A stretch of 64,000 nucleotides of DNA from Thioalkalivibrio sp. ALJT (GTDB lineage Bacteria > Pseudomonadota > Gammaproteobacteria > Ectothiorhodospirales > Ectothiorhodospiraceae): assembly GCF_000381825.1 (NCBI RefSeq), contig NZ_KB907130.1, positions 1-64,000 on the forward strand, given 5' to 3'. Below, in pieces: positions 16,701 to 24,335 of the stretch. A model generated the notes under the pieces. That model was given only the letters and a program-made list of their open reading frames with translations. It was not told the origin of the DNA and ran no database searches. Both the position numbers and the translations under genes were made by a program. Position 1 is the stretch's first letter. Each line of letters opens with the position of its first letter.

Positions 16701-17141
16701 TTGCATTTCGAACGCGACTTCGTAATCCGTAACCGCGAGGTGCTGGAAGGCATCGTCGCCCGATCCCACCGCGTGGCGCTGGCGATCTTCGTGCTCACCT
16801 TCACGGGCTACGGCGCCGCCGTGTGGCTCTGGTTCCAGGACAACCTGTGGGGCGCCTTGGTAGTGGCCACCGTGAGCTATCTGGTGTTCCGCCAGTTCCG
16901 CATGCTGGCGCTGGGCGTGGCGCGCATGCCGTTACGTGGAGATCCGGTCGCGGTCGAGGCCCTGCGGGCGATTGATATTGCCCTGGAACAGGACAAACCG
17001 CACCCGGTGCTGGCCGAGGTCGAGGCGCACCTGCGGGCCCTGGAAGAAGAACCGCCCGGTGCCGAGGAGCGAAAGAGGGCTGACGAGGAAGGAGCGGGCA
17101 AGGCCCCGGGAGAAGAGGAGCGGGGCGACCCGCGGCCCTGA
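16701..17141 (+). CDS. Hypothetical membrane protein
   Basis: This 146-residue protein is not recognised. Two close hydrophobic segments (about residues 23-45 and 48-66) form a hairpin in the membrane, followed by an acidic, Glu/Arg-rich cytoplasmic tail that is probably disordered. The start appears to be TTG at 16701, with AAGGA upstream; no in-frame ATG precedes the hydrophobic part. It lies 56 bp after the thioredoxin-like gene and converges on cyaY. Confidence 0.55.
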   Translation: MHFERDFVIRNREVLEGIVARSHRVALAIFVLTFTGYGAAVWLWFQDNLWGALVVATVSYLVFRQFRMLALGVARMPLRGDPVAVEALRAIDIALEQDKPHPVLAEVEAHLRALEEEPPGAEERKRADEEGAGKAPGEEERGDPRP

Positions 17142-17156
17142 GCGCGGGGTGGCGCG

Positions 17157-17480
17157 TCAGAGCTCGACCGGCACGCCCAGCTTCTGTTCGATCACGCGGA
17201 CCAGCGTTGCATGCAGGTCGTCACCGTTGCGGTCATCGATCCAGGCTTCTTCCTCTTCGGAGTAGCCGAAGTGGGCCGGCCCCTCGGGCGACGAGAGCCA
17301 GATTTGCTGGGCGGCTTCCTGTCGATTGAGGATCATCTGGGCGCCATCTTCGAATTCGATGGTCATGACGCCGTCGATCAGGTCGATATCCAGATCGTCC
17401 AGGGCGCTCTGGTCGCTCAGGCGGGTCTGGATGTCATCCAGGGTTTGTTCGGCGAATACGGCGAAGGATGGCTGACTCAT
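17157..17480 (-). CDS. cyaY: Frataxin-like iron donor CyaY
   Basis: This 107-residue protein matches CyaY in length and pattern. It has an acidic first helix (FAEQTLDDIQTRL...DDLDIDLIDG), then VMTIEFEDG, the invariant NRQEAAQQIWL and GPAHFGY. CyaY binds iron and IscS and tunes iron-sulfur cluster assembly in the cytoplasm. It is followed on the same strand by no other gene; upstream lies the DUF423 membrane gene in divergent-from-convergent arrangement, 39 bp away on the same strand. Confidence 0.95.
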   Translation of the reverse strand: MSQPSFAVFAEQTLDDIQTRLSDQSALDDLDIDLIDGVMTIEFEDGAQMILNRQEAAQQIWLSSPEGPAHFGYSEEEEAWIDDRNGDDLHATLVRVIEQKLGVPVEL

Positions 17481-17519
17481 GAGTCTCTCGCTGGGAAAGG
17501 TTCAGGGCGAAATTGTAAA

Positions 17520-17906
17520 TCAGGCGCGCCAGGCGGCGATGGCCAGCCCTACCCAGCCCAGGATGAAGGCGGTCCCGCCGAGAGGGGCGATGGCACCGAG
17601 GACGCGCGGGGCGCCCAGACCGAGGGCGTACAGACTGCCGCTGAACAGCACGATGCCGATGACGAAGGCGACCGCGCTGGCAGCCGCCCAGTCCGCTGCC
17701 AGGTGGCTCCACAATGCGGCCATCAGCAGCAGCGCGAGGGCGTGGATAAAGTGGTATTGCACGCCGGTATGCCAGGTGGCCAGGGCGGATGCGGACAGGC
17801 GCTCCTGCAGGGCATGGGCGCCGAATGCGCCGAGGATTACAGCCACCCCCGCCAGCAGGGCGCCGATGACGATCAACGGGCGGATCAGGGGCTCGCTGGT
17901 GCCCAT
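17520..17906 (-). CDS. DUF423 (YgdD-type) membrane protein
   Basis: This 128-residue protein has four predicted transmembrane helices. The DUF423 signature is present: GAFGAHAL near residue 26, TGVQYHFIHALALL, LFSGSLYAL and APLGGTAFILGW. The family is widespread in the inner membrane and has no established function. Its ATG overlaps the stop of the upstream hypothetical gene (TGATG), so the two are co-translated; cyaY follows 39 bp downstream on the same strand. Confidence 0.88.
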   Translation of the reverse strand: MGTSEPLIRPLIVIGALLAGVAVILGAFGAHALQERLSASALATWHTGVQYHFIHALALLLMAALWSHLAADWAAASAVAFVIGIVLFSGSLYALGLGAPRVLGAIAPLGGTAFILGWVGLAIAAWRA

Positions 17907-18241
17907 CAGGCGTCGTCGCCCATCTCGCTGTCGATATCCTGCCCGGCCACCCAGCCGTGCTCGCGCGCACGTGCGATCGCCTCGGCGTGGATGCGCTCGT
18001 GGCGTTCACGCAGGTCCGGCGGCAGGTTGCTGATGCGCAGGTCGTATTTGTCCCATTCGGCGTTGACCTGGTCGTGGAGTTGCTGGATGCGGGCGACCTC
18101 CCAGCCCTCGCAGGTTTCGGTCTCGGGCAGGATGCCGAAAACCCAGGCATCGCGGATGAAATTGCCGATGGGGGTCATGCCGCCGTACATGTCGTTGTAG
18201 ATGCCGACATAGATGCGGTTGGAGCGATTGGGTGCGTTCAT
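17906..18241 (-). CDS. Conserved hypothetical protein
   Basis: This 111-residue soluble protein starts MNAPNRSNRIYVGIYNDMYG. It is rich in charged and aromatic residues, with an amphipathic C-terminal helix ending in an acidic tail. I do not recognise a family. The ATG at 18241 was chosen because the longer frame runs back through the divergent Rieske-like gene. It overlaps the DUF423 start by one base, so it likely heads a short operon of itself, DUF423 and perhaps cyaY. Confidence 0.65.
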   Translation of the reverse strand: MNAPNRSNRIYVGIYNDMYGGMTPIGNFIRDAWVFGILPETETCEGWEVARIQQLHDQVNAEWDKYDLRISNLPPDLRERHERIHAEAIARAREHGWVAGQDIDSEMGDDA

Positions 18242-18307
18242 GACGCATAGTGTAGGCTCGCGTCCTTGCCAGGCAAAGCGATTTCTGACACTAGGAAGAC
18301 AGGTCAC

Positions 18308-18868
18308 TTGAACGCAATCCATGATTCGGCCGCGCGGGTGCGCATTCGCGGCCTGCTGAAACTGATGGTTCTGTTTGCTGGCGTCGTGCTGCTGGTGGTG
18401 GTGCTGAGCTACGCGCTGTCGCGTCCCGGCGATGTGCGGGGCGAGACCCTGCGGGTGGATCTGAGCGACATCGAACCGGGGACGGCCAAGCGCCTGAACT
18501 GGCGTAACCGACAAATCCTTGTGGTGCATCGCGATGCGGCATGGCAGCAGGCCCTGGCGGCGGATGCCGAGCTGGTCGATCCCGGTGCGCGCAGAGGGCA
18601 GCAGCCGGATGACCTGGATCTCCCCCTGCGCAGTTACCGTCCCGAGTGGCTGGTGGTTATCGGCGAAAGCACGGACCTGGGCTGCGAGCTGGAGCTGGTG
18701 CATCCGGATGCAGCCGAGGACTGGAGTGGTGGCTTCTTGGACCGCTGTCGTGGCGGGCGCTACGACGGTGCCGGGCGGGTGTATGCAGGCCAGGATGCCC
18801 GCCGTAACCTGCCGATACCGCAATATCGCCTTACCGATCCCGACACATTGATCCTGGGCGGGGACTGA
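18308..18868 (+). CDS. Membrane-anchored Rieske-like protein lacking cluster ligands
   Basis: This 186-residue protein has one N-terminal membrane helix (about 15-38), as in the Rieske subunit of bc1 complexes. The C-terminal half follows the Rieske pattern but with key changes. Box 1 reads STDLGC (121-126) where CTHLGC is expected, and box 2 reads DRCRGGRYD (145-153) where CPCHGSxYD is expected. The four Fe-S ligands (Cys, His, Cys, His) are thus Ser, Asp, Asp and Arg. The two disulfide cysteines (126, 147) remain, as does the downstream GRVYAGQDARRNLPIPQYRL. It probably keeps the fold without a 2Fe-2S cluster. Start: TTG with AGGAAG upstream. No cytochrome b or c1 gene is nearby. Confidence 0.7.
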   Translation: MNAIHDSAARVRIRGLLKLMVLFAGVVLLVVVLSYALSRPGDVRGETLRVDLSDIEPGTAKRLNWRNRQILVVHRDAAWQQALAADAELVDPGARRGQQPDDLDLPLRSYRPEWLVVIGESTDLGCELELVHPDAAEDWSGGFLDRCRGGRYDGAGRVYAGQDARRNLPIPQYRLTDPDTLILGGD

Positions 18869-18889
18869 CGGCGGGGGTGCGGCTGCGGT

Positions 18890-19654
18890 TTACGGCGGCG
18901 TCGCCGCGGCGCACCCCGGGTAGATATCGAACCGGACGCTCTTGCCCTGCACCGCGGCCTGCGGGGCCTCCGGCCCAAGCGCCGGGGCATGTGCCGGGCG
19001 TTTGACGATCACCCGTCGCGCCACGTTGGCCCGCAGCGTGCTCAGTGTCTGCTCGGCGTCCGGGTCGGCACTGTCGTGCATCAAGGCCTGGATCAGTTGC
19101 ATATCCTTCTTGACAGCCGCGCGTTTGTTGCGTGGCGGGAACATGGGATCGAACACCGCCGCGGCCGCGCGCGGGTGCAGCTGCGTTGGATTGGCAGGCC
19201 CCGCGAGCAGGTGGATCCGGCCCACGATGATGGCCAGTTCGCCGCTGTTCGCGGCGCGTTCCAGGGCGTCGGCCAGTAGTGCATGGATGACCGGGTGGCG
19301 CTCCCATGCGGTGACCCGGAATCCGTGGGCGGCCAGCAGGAGGGTATCGCGGCCGAGCCCTGCCGAGGCATCGATCACGTGGCTGTCGCGCGGGAGCTTG
19401 CCGCAGGCCCGGATCAGCCCCTCGCGCTGGTGGCCGGCGTGGGCCAGCCGATAGCCCTGGCGTCCCCCGACAAAATCCAGTTGGAGGCGCAGAGAGGGGT
19501 GGAGGTCCTCACGCACCAGGGCAAGCGCGTCGGCAGCGACCTCGAGCACGAGCTGTGCAGGGCCGGCATGATGGTAGTTGCGCGCATCCAGGCCCGCCTG
19601 CAGGCGGGTGGCCCGCGCCTCGCCCCCGGTCATCGCGCGGATCGTCAGCGCCAT
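18890..19654 (-). CDS. rsmJ: 16S rRNA (guanine-1516-N2)-methyltransferase
   Basis: This 254-residue protein matches RsmJ (YhiQ). The SAM-binding motif is VIDASAGLGRDTLLLAAHG, and the catalytic DPMFP sits in AAVFDPMFPPRNKRAAVKK. RsmJ methylates G1516 of 16S rRNA. Length and motif order are typical. The stop of slyX (minus strand) lies just 3 bp upstream of its ATG, so hydroxyacid dehydrogenase, slyX and rsmJ form one tight transcription unit. Confidence 0.92.
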   Translation of the reverse strand: MALTIRAMTGGEARATRLQAGLDARNYHHAGPAQLVLEVAADALALVREDLHPSLRLQLDFVGGRQGYRLAHAGHQREGLIRACGKLPRDSHVIDASAGLGRDTLLLAAHGFRVTAWERHPVIHALLADALERAANSGELAIIVGRIHLLAGPANPTQLHPRAAAAVFDPMFPPRNKRAAVKKDMQLIQALMHDSADPDAEQTLSTLRANVARRVIVKRPAHAPALGPEAPQAAVQGKSVRFDIYPGCAAATPP

Positions 19655-19657
19655 GGC

Positions 19658-19885
19658 TCAGTAGTGGGGCGGGGGTGGTTCGTCGCCCTCGGGGCCGGCG
19701 CTATGGGCCTCGAGTTCGCGCAGGCGATCGCGCAGCCACTGGACCTGGCGGCGCAGTTCGGCATTGGCCTGTTGCAGTTCGAGCTGCACGCGGGCCTGCT
19801 CTTCCTGGGTGTATTCCTGGTGCGCCAGACGCACTTCGAGCTCTTCAAGACGGCGTTGCAGGTGATCAGGTTCCATGCGGTTCAT
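19658..19885 (-). CDS. slyX: SlyX family protein
   Basis: This 75-residue protein is nearly all coiled coil (residues 5-58) and ends in the SlyX-type tail PPPPHY. Function is not established; it was first seen beside slyD in E. coli. It overlaps the end of the dehydrogenase gene by four bases and precedes rsmJ by 3 bp. Confidence 0.9.
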   Translation of the reverse strand: MNRMEPDHLQRRLEELEVRLAHQEYTQEEQARVQLELQQANAELRRQVQWLRDRLRELEAHSAGPEGDEPPPPHY

Positions 19886-20868
19886 TCCACCACGTTGCGC
19901 GGCGCGCCGGCCACGAAGGCCCGGATGTTGGCGACAATCTGGTCGATGACCCGCTGCCGGGCCGAATGCGCGGCCCAGGCGGTATGCGGAGTCAGGATCA
20001 GGTTCGGGATATCCGGCGCCAGGAGCGGGTGATCGGGCGGGGGCGGCTCAGGCTCCATGACGTCGATGCCGGCGCCACCCAGGTGCCCGGTGCGCAGGGT
20101 TTGCGCCAGCGCTTCGGGGTCCACCAGCGCGCCGCGGGCGGTATTCAACAGCAGGCTGCCCGGCTGCATCCGTTGCAGCGCGGCGGCATCGATCAGGTGC
20201 CGCGTCTGCGGGGTCAGCGGACAATGCAGGCTGACGACATCGGCCTGTGTCAGCAGGGTGTCCAGCGGGAGCCGCTCGCCGGCGTAATCCATGGACGTGG
20301 TCGGGTGCGCCGGGTTGTGGCTGGCGGCTACTAGCACCTCCATCCCGAAGGCCCGGGCCAGGCGTGCGGTGGCCTGGCCGAGCACGCCCCAGCCGATGAT
20401 CCCCAGACGCATGCCGGCGAGGGTGCGAATGCGGTGATCGAGGAGGCAGAACTGGTCCGCCGCGCTCCAGCGCCCGGCACGGATATCGGCCCGATAGTCG
20501 TCGAGGCGTGTGACCAGGGTCAGCAGCAGGGTAAAGACGTGCTGGACGACGGAATCGGTGGCGTAGTCGCGCGCGTTACAGACCACAATACCGCGGCGGC
20601 GCGCGGTCTCGACATCGATGTTGTTGGTCCCGGTCGCGGCGGCGCAGATCAGCTTGAGATCGCGCGCGATCTCAAGCGCTTCGGCGTCGATCACCACCTT
20701 GTTGGTGACGATCACCTCGGCGCGGGCGATGCGCCCGTCGCGTTGCTGCGGGCTGCTGCGGGGGTGGAATCCCCATTCGGGCAGGCTGGCTCGCAGTGCG
20801 GACAGATCCAGGTCGTCGCGATCGACCGTGGCTAGGTCCAGAAACACACCGCGCTGAAGTGGATTCAT
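19882..20868 (-). CDS. D-2-hydroxyacid dehydrogenase (hydroxypyruvate reductase-like)
   Basis: This 328-residue NAD-dependent enzyme has the Rossmann motif GIIGWGVLGQATARLARAFG and all three catalytic residues: Arg in NTARGALVD, Glu in GGAGIDVMEPEPP and His in LTPHTAWAA. The CAATGTNNID segment precedes the cofactor domain. It resembles glycerate dehydrogenase / hydroxypyruvate reductase (HprA), but 2-hydroxyacid dehydrogenases share these features, so the exact substrate is uncertain. The ATG at 20868 gives the usual N-terminus MNPLQRGVFLDLATVD. It heads the dehydrogenase-slyX-rsmJ unit. Confidence 0.85.
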   Translation of the reverse strand: MNPLQRGVFLDLATVDRDDLDLSALRASLPEWGFHPRSSPQQRDGRIARAEVIVTNKVVIDAEALEIARDLKLICAAATGTNNIDVETARRRGIVVCNARDYATDSVVQHVFTLLLTLVTRLDDYRADIRAGRWSAADQFCLLDHRIRTLAGMRLGIIGWGVLGQATARLARAFGMEVLVAASHNPAHPTTSMDYAGERLPLDTLLTQADVVSLHCPLTPQTRHLIDAAALQRMQPGSLLLNTARGALVDPEALAQTLRTGHLGGAGIDVMEPEPPPPDHPLLAPDIPNLILTPHTAWAAHSARQRVIDQIVANIRAFVAGAPRNVVE

Positions 20869-20896
20869 GTTGTCGTACCGTGCGGGGCGGGCCCAA

Positions 20897-20924
20897 TGAA
20901 AAGGGCCCCGCACAGCGGGGCCCC
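20897..20924 (-). terminator. Intrinsic terminator of yccA
   Basis: GGGGCCCCGC pairs with GCGGGGCCC around TGTG and is followed by TTTTC on the minus strand. It separates yccA from the downstream dehydrogenase unit. Confidence 0.85.
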
Positions 20925-20954
20925 TGTCATCAGTCCTGCCAGTAGCAGAGGCGC

Positions 20955-21644
20955 CTAGTTATCACCCATGAAGGCGTGGAACAGGCTCAGCAGGTGCAGG
21001 AACATCACGTAGAGGTTCGCGTAGAGCGAGACCGTCATCACGATGTAGTTTGCCTCCGGGTCGTGGATCATGCGGCTGGTGTCGAACAGGATCGCCGCCG
21101 ACAGCAGCAGCACCACGGCGGCGGAGATCGCCAGCGACAGCGCCGGGATGGCCAGGAACAGGTTCGCGACGATCGCCAGCAGGGCGACGATCAGGCCGAC
21201 GACCAGGAAGCCGCCCAGGAAGCTGAAGTCCTTCTTGGTCGCCAGCGCGTAGCCGGACAGCGTGACGAATGCGACCGCGGTGGCGGTAAAGGCATTGCCG
21301 ACGATTTGCGGGCCGTTGGGCAGACCCAGGTACATGCTCAGGATCGGCCCGAGGAAGAAGCCCAGGGTTCCGGTAAAGGCGAACGTCAGGACCAGACCCA
21401 GCGGCGAATTACGCGTGAAGTGGATCGCGAACGGGCCGCCGATCAGCACGGCCAGCAGGATCAGCCAGTGCACGGCCGGGGCGCCCACGGCCATTGCCAC
21501 GAACGCCATGATCGCGCTGAACGCGAGCGTCAGCGACAGCAGCATGTAGGTCTGACGGATGACCTTGTTGGTGGAGATGGTTTCGCTGATGGAGCCGGTA
21601 GCGGACGGATTGCGACTCGAGCGGACGATCTGGTCTCGGGACAC
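20955..21644 (-). CDS. yccA: Bax inhibitor-1 family protein YccA
   Basis: This 229-residue inner-membrane protein has seven hydrophobic helices starting near residue 30. The N-terminal cytoplasmic tail carries the family's typical NKVIRQTYMLLSLTL; the C-terminal half has SLYANLYVMFLHLLSLF. YccA modulates the FtsH protease complex. Length matches E. coli YccA (219). It is a single-gene unit with its own terminator. Confidence 0.93.
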   Translation of the reverse strand: MSRDQIVRSSRNPSATGSISETISTNKVIRQTYMLLSLTLAFSAIMAFVAMAVGAPAVHWLILLAVLIGGPFAIHFTRNSPLGLVLTFAFTGTLGFFLGPILSMYLGLPNGPQIVGNAFTATAVAFVTLSGYALATKKDFSFLGGFLVVGLIVALLAIVANLFLAIPALSLAISAAVVLLLSAAILFDTSRMIHDPEANYIVMTVSLYANLYVMFLHLLSLFHAFMGDN

Positions 21645-21764
21645 GGGTCAACTCCTCAAGTAGATTCGGGACGGCGTCTAGTGTAGCGACTCCGAAAGCG
21701 GGATGCAGCGAATCTCCGATCCGCGCGGGGGGATATGCCCGGCCGTGCGGCCGGGCCCCGCGTG

Positions 21765-23837
21765 TCAGCGGATGGGTTCGCCCACCTTTTCGGAGACGGT
21801 CTTCACGGCGTGATCAGTGGACTTGAAGATGTTGTCCTGGCCGATCACGTCGTCCAGACCGGTGCGTTGCAGTACCTCCATGACCTGGGCCTTCACCCCG
21901 GCAAAGACCAGCGTGATGCCACGCGCCTTCAGGCGGTGGACCAGTTGGTGGATCACCTCTTCGCCGGAGGCATCGATCTCGTTGATGCCCTTGCCGACGA
22001 TAATCAGGTACTTGGCCTGCGGGTGTCGGGACACCAGATCCAGCACGGCATCCTCGAAGTAGGGCACGTTGGCAAAGTAGAGCGAGCCGTCAAAGCGCAT
22101 CATGCCGACCTTTTCGTTGGTCTCGAGGCCGTAGCGCTGCGCCTCGCGCAGGGTGCCGTCCTCGTAGCGGGCCAGCTCGGAGACCCGCGGCTGCATGGTG
22201 CGGTACAGGTACAGCACGATGGCCAGGCCGGCACCAATGAGGATGCCGTAATCCAGATTCGGGGCCATGGCCAGGGTGGCGATGAAGGTGACGATGGCGG
22301 CAGCACCGTCGTGTTTGTTGGCCACCCAGGCATGCTTGATGGCCTTGAAGTTCACCAGCCCGGCCACGGCCATCATGATGATGGCGGCGAGCACCGCCTG
22401 GGGCAGGTGATAGATCAACGGTGTCAGGAACAGCAGTGCCAGGCCGATGATCACCGCCGTAAAGACCGATGCCAGTCCGGACTTGGCGCCGGAGTTGAGG
22501 TTGACGGCCGAACGCGAGAAGGAACCGCTGACCGGGTAGCCCTGCGTCATGCCCCCGGCGATGTTGGCCAGGCCCTGCCCCATCAGCTCCTTGTTGGGGT
22601 CCAGACGCTGGCCGGTACGCGCGGCCATGGCCTTGGCGATTGCAATGGCCTCGGTGAAACCGACCAGCGCGATGACGAACGCCGCTGTCAGCAGCGTTGT
22701 GATCGTGCTGAAGCCGATGTCGGGCAGCGAGAAGCTGGGCAGGCCTTGCGGCACGTTGCCGACAACGGCGCCGCCCCCATTCAGGTGGATGCGGTCCTCT
22801 TCGATGCGTTCAACCCGCCAGGATCCCCGGTCGGCACGATCGCGCTCGCCATCGGTCAGATGCTGTTCGGCGATAAAGCGGACCGGTGCGTTGTCTGCGC
22901 CAGGAACGCGGCGCAGGCTGATATCGCGGATCTGGGCACGCAGCTCGGCGAGTTCCGGGTGCAGATCTTCGCGCTCCAGGCGCAGCTGGTCCACCTCGTG
23001 GCGCAGGCGCACCGCCTCCGCGCCTTCCTCCTCGCGGAGTTCGGCTTCGATGTTGCGGATGCGCTCATCCAGTTCTGCAAGGCGCGTGTTCTCGCGCTCG
23101 ATGCTCTGGGCCAGCGTGACCACCTCGGCCGGGGCAATGCGGTCCAGAGAGGTTTCGGCCTTGCGCTCGTAGCCCAGCGCCCAGCTCAGCAGGATGGCGA
23201 CGACGACGGCCACCAGCACCCCGGGCACTTTGGGGATGAAACGCTTCATCAGCACCATCAGCGCGATCGCGCCAATGCCGAATGCGAGTGTCGGCCAGTG
23301 GATGCTGCCCAGCTCCAGGAGCATGCCCCAAAGCCCCAGCAGGAAGTGACCACTGGTGTCGATCGGGACGCCCAGCAGCTTGTTGAGCTGGGACAACGCA
23401 ATGATGATTGCCGCGGCATTGGTGAAGCCGACGATGACCGGGTGCGAGATGAAGCTCACCAGCGCACCGAGCTTGAACAGCCCCAGCATCAGCTGGATGA
23501 CACCGACGATGAAGGCCAGCGCGATTGCGAGGACCACGAACTCCGCGGAACCCTCGGCCGCCAGCGGGATCAATGCGGATGCGGTCAGCAACGAGACCAC
23601 GGCCACGGGGCCGGTGGCCAGCTGATTGGAAGAGCCCCACAGCGCCGCCACCATGACCGGCAGCAGCGAGGCATACAGCCCGTACACCGGTGGCAGGCCC
23701 GCAAGCTGGGCATAGGCCATCGATTGCGGGATCAGGACCAGCGCAACCGAGATACCCGCGATGAGGTCCGCATTCAGCGTTTGCTTCGTGGGACGCCAGC
23801 TCAGAAAGGGGAATGCTCGCAGCAGGATCGAATTCAT
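21765..23837 (-). CDS. SulP-family anion transporter with coiled-coil insert
   Basis: This 690-residue protein has the SulP core (LIPQSMAYAQLAGLPPVYGLY; ANIAGGMTQGYPVSGSFSRS) and a C-terminal STAS domain (about 560-680) with the site IDASGEE. SulP proteins move sulfate, bicarbonate or other anions across the inner membrane; the substrate here is not evident. An insert of about 130 residues (225-357) interrupts the membrane domain. It is highly charged, heptad-like (238-312) and absent from typical 560-600-residue members. It lies between the helix ending ILLSWALGY and the conserved PQGLPSFSLP. The gene stands alone. Confidence 0.9.
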   Translation of the reverse strand: MNSILLRAFPFLSWRPTKQTLNADLIAGISVALVLIPQSMAYAQLAGLPPVYGLYASLLPVMVAALWGSSNQLATGPVAVVSLLTASALIPLAAEGSAEFVVLAIALAFIVGVIQLMLGLFKLGALVSFISHPVIVGFTNAAAIIIALSQLNKLLGVPIDTSGHFLLGLWGMLLELGSIHWPTLAFGIGAIALMVLMKRFIPKVPGVLVAVVVAILLSWALGYERKAETSLDRIAPAEVVTLAQSIERENTRLAELDERIRNIEAELREEEGAEAVRLRHEVDQLRLEREDLHPELAELRAQIRDISLRRVPGADNAPVRFIAEQHLTDGERDRADRGSWRVERIEEDRIHLNGGGAVVGNVPQGLPSFSLPDIGFSTITTLLTAAFVIALVGFTEAIAIAKAMAARTGQRLDPNKELMGQGLANIAGGMTQGYPVSGSFSRSAVNLNSGAKSGLASVFTAVIIGLALLFLTPLIYHLPQAVLAAIIMMAVAGLVNFKAIKHAWVANKHDGAAAIVTFIATLAMAPNLDYGILIGAGLAIVLYLYRTMQPRVSELARYEDGTLREAQRYGLETNEKVGMMRFDGSLYFANVPYFEDAVLDLVSRHPQAKYLIIVGKGINEIDASGEEVIHQLVHRLKARGITLVFAGVKAQVMEVLQRTGLDDVIGQDNIFKSTDHAVKTVSEKVGEPIR

Positions 23838-24175
23838 CGGGTCGCTCGCTTGGCCAGTTCGTGAAGATCGACAACGGCCGAACCGATGCTGCGGCCCCGG
23901 AAAGCCCGGGGGCGGTCGGCTGCCAGGGCCGTCGTCAATGTAATGGCAGCCAGGTCTGGGCCCGGCAGGAGACGGGCGCAGGCGAAAAGGAAAGCCGGAT
24001 TATAGAGCGCCAGTACATTTTCTTCTATCTAAGTTGTTCTATGTGACGCATGTTTCATCGGCTATGGATGAGGTTTGCGTGCGCGAGCAGGCCCATGATC
24101 GCCCGGGGATGGGCGGGGTGACTTGTTCGCTGTGACAGGTCGGGACAGGGATGCCCGGTCGGCGCGGAGCGAGGG
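23838..24175. other. Intergenic region upstream of the SulP gene
   Basis: This region probably carries the SulP promoter in the AT-rich patch around 24000-24050. No gene or RNA is recognised. It ends at attL of the integrated element. Confidence 0.4.
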
Positions 24176-24189
24176 TGGCGGAGAGGGAG
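24176..24189. repeat. attL of the integrated element
   Basis: TGGCGGAGAGGGAG matches the first 14 bases (minus-strand 3' end with CCA) of tRNA-Ser at 35447-35460. The flanking bases differ on both sides, as expected for an attachment-site core. Confidence 0.8.
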
Positions 24190-24291
24190 TCCGCCGTGTT
24201 AGCGTCTTATACCATCGCGCGAAACCGCGCTAACCCGCGTAAAATCAGCATCTTGGTGGTTTTATACGTCTAGCGTCGTCTTACGGAATCG

Positions 24292-24312
24292 TCTAAGATA
24301 GTAAAATCTTAG
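24292..24312. promoter_or_regulatory. Inverted repeat before the integrase gene
   Basis: CTAAGAT (24292-24298) and ATCTTAG (24306-24312) form a perfect 7-bp inverted repeat with a 7-base spacer. It overlaps the left arm-site pair and lies about 25-45 bp before the integrase ATG, a good position for an operator. Confidence 0.45.
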
Positions 24313-24331
24313 GCGGGTAAGAAGGCGGGTA
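24308..24331 (+). repeat. Left pair of 12-bp integrase arm-like sites
   Basis: GGCGGGTA occurs at 24312 and 24324, a 12-bp period. The same pair is found at 35381-35404 (same orientation) and 29299-29322 (inverted). Here the second repeat overlaps the probable ribosome-binding site of the integrase, so integrase binding could limit its own synthesis. Confidence 0.6.
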
Positions 24332-24335
24332 GATC

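Noticed and set aside
21735-23864. A 709-codon open frame on the plus strand
   Set aside because: It is the antisense shadow of the SulP gene; its composition (His, Gln, Asp, Gly) is that of a reversed membrane-protein gene.
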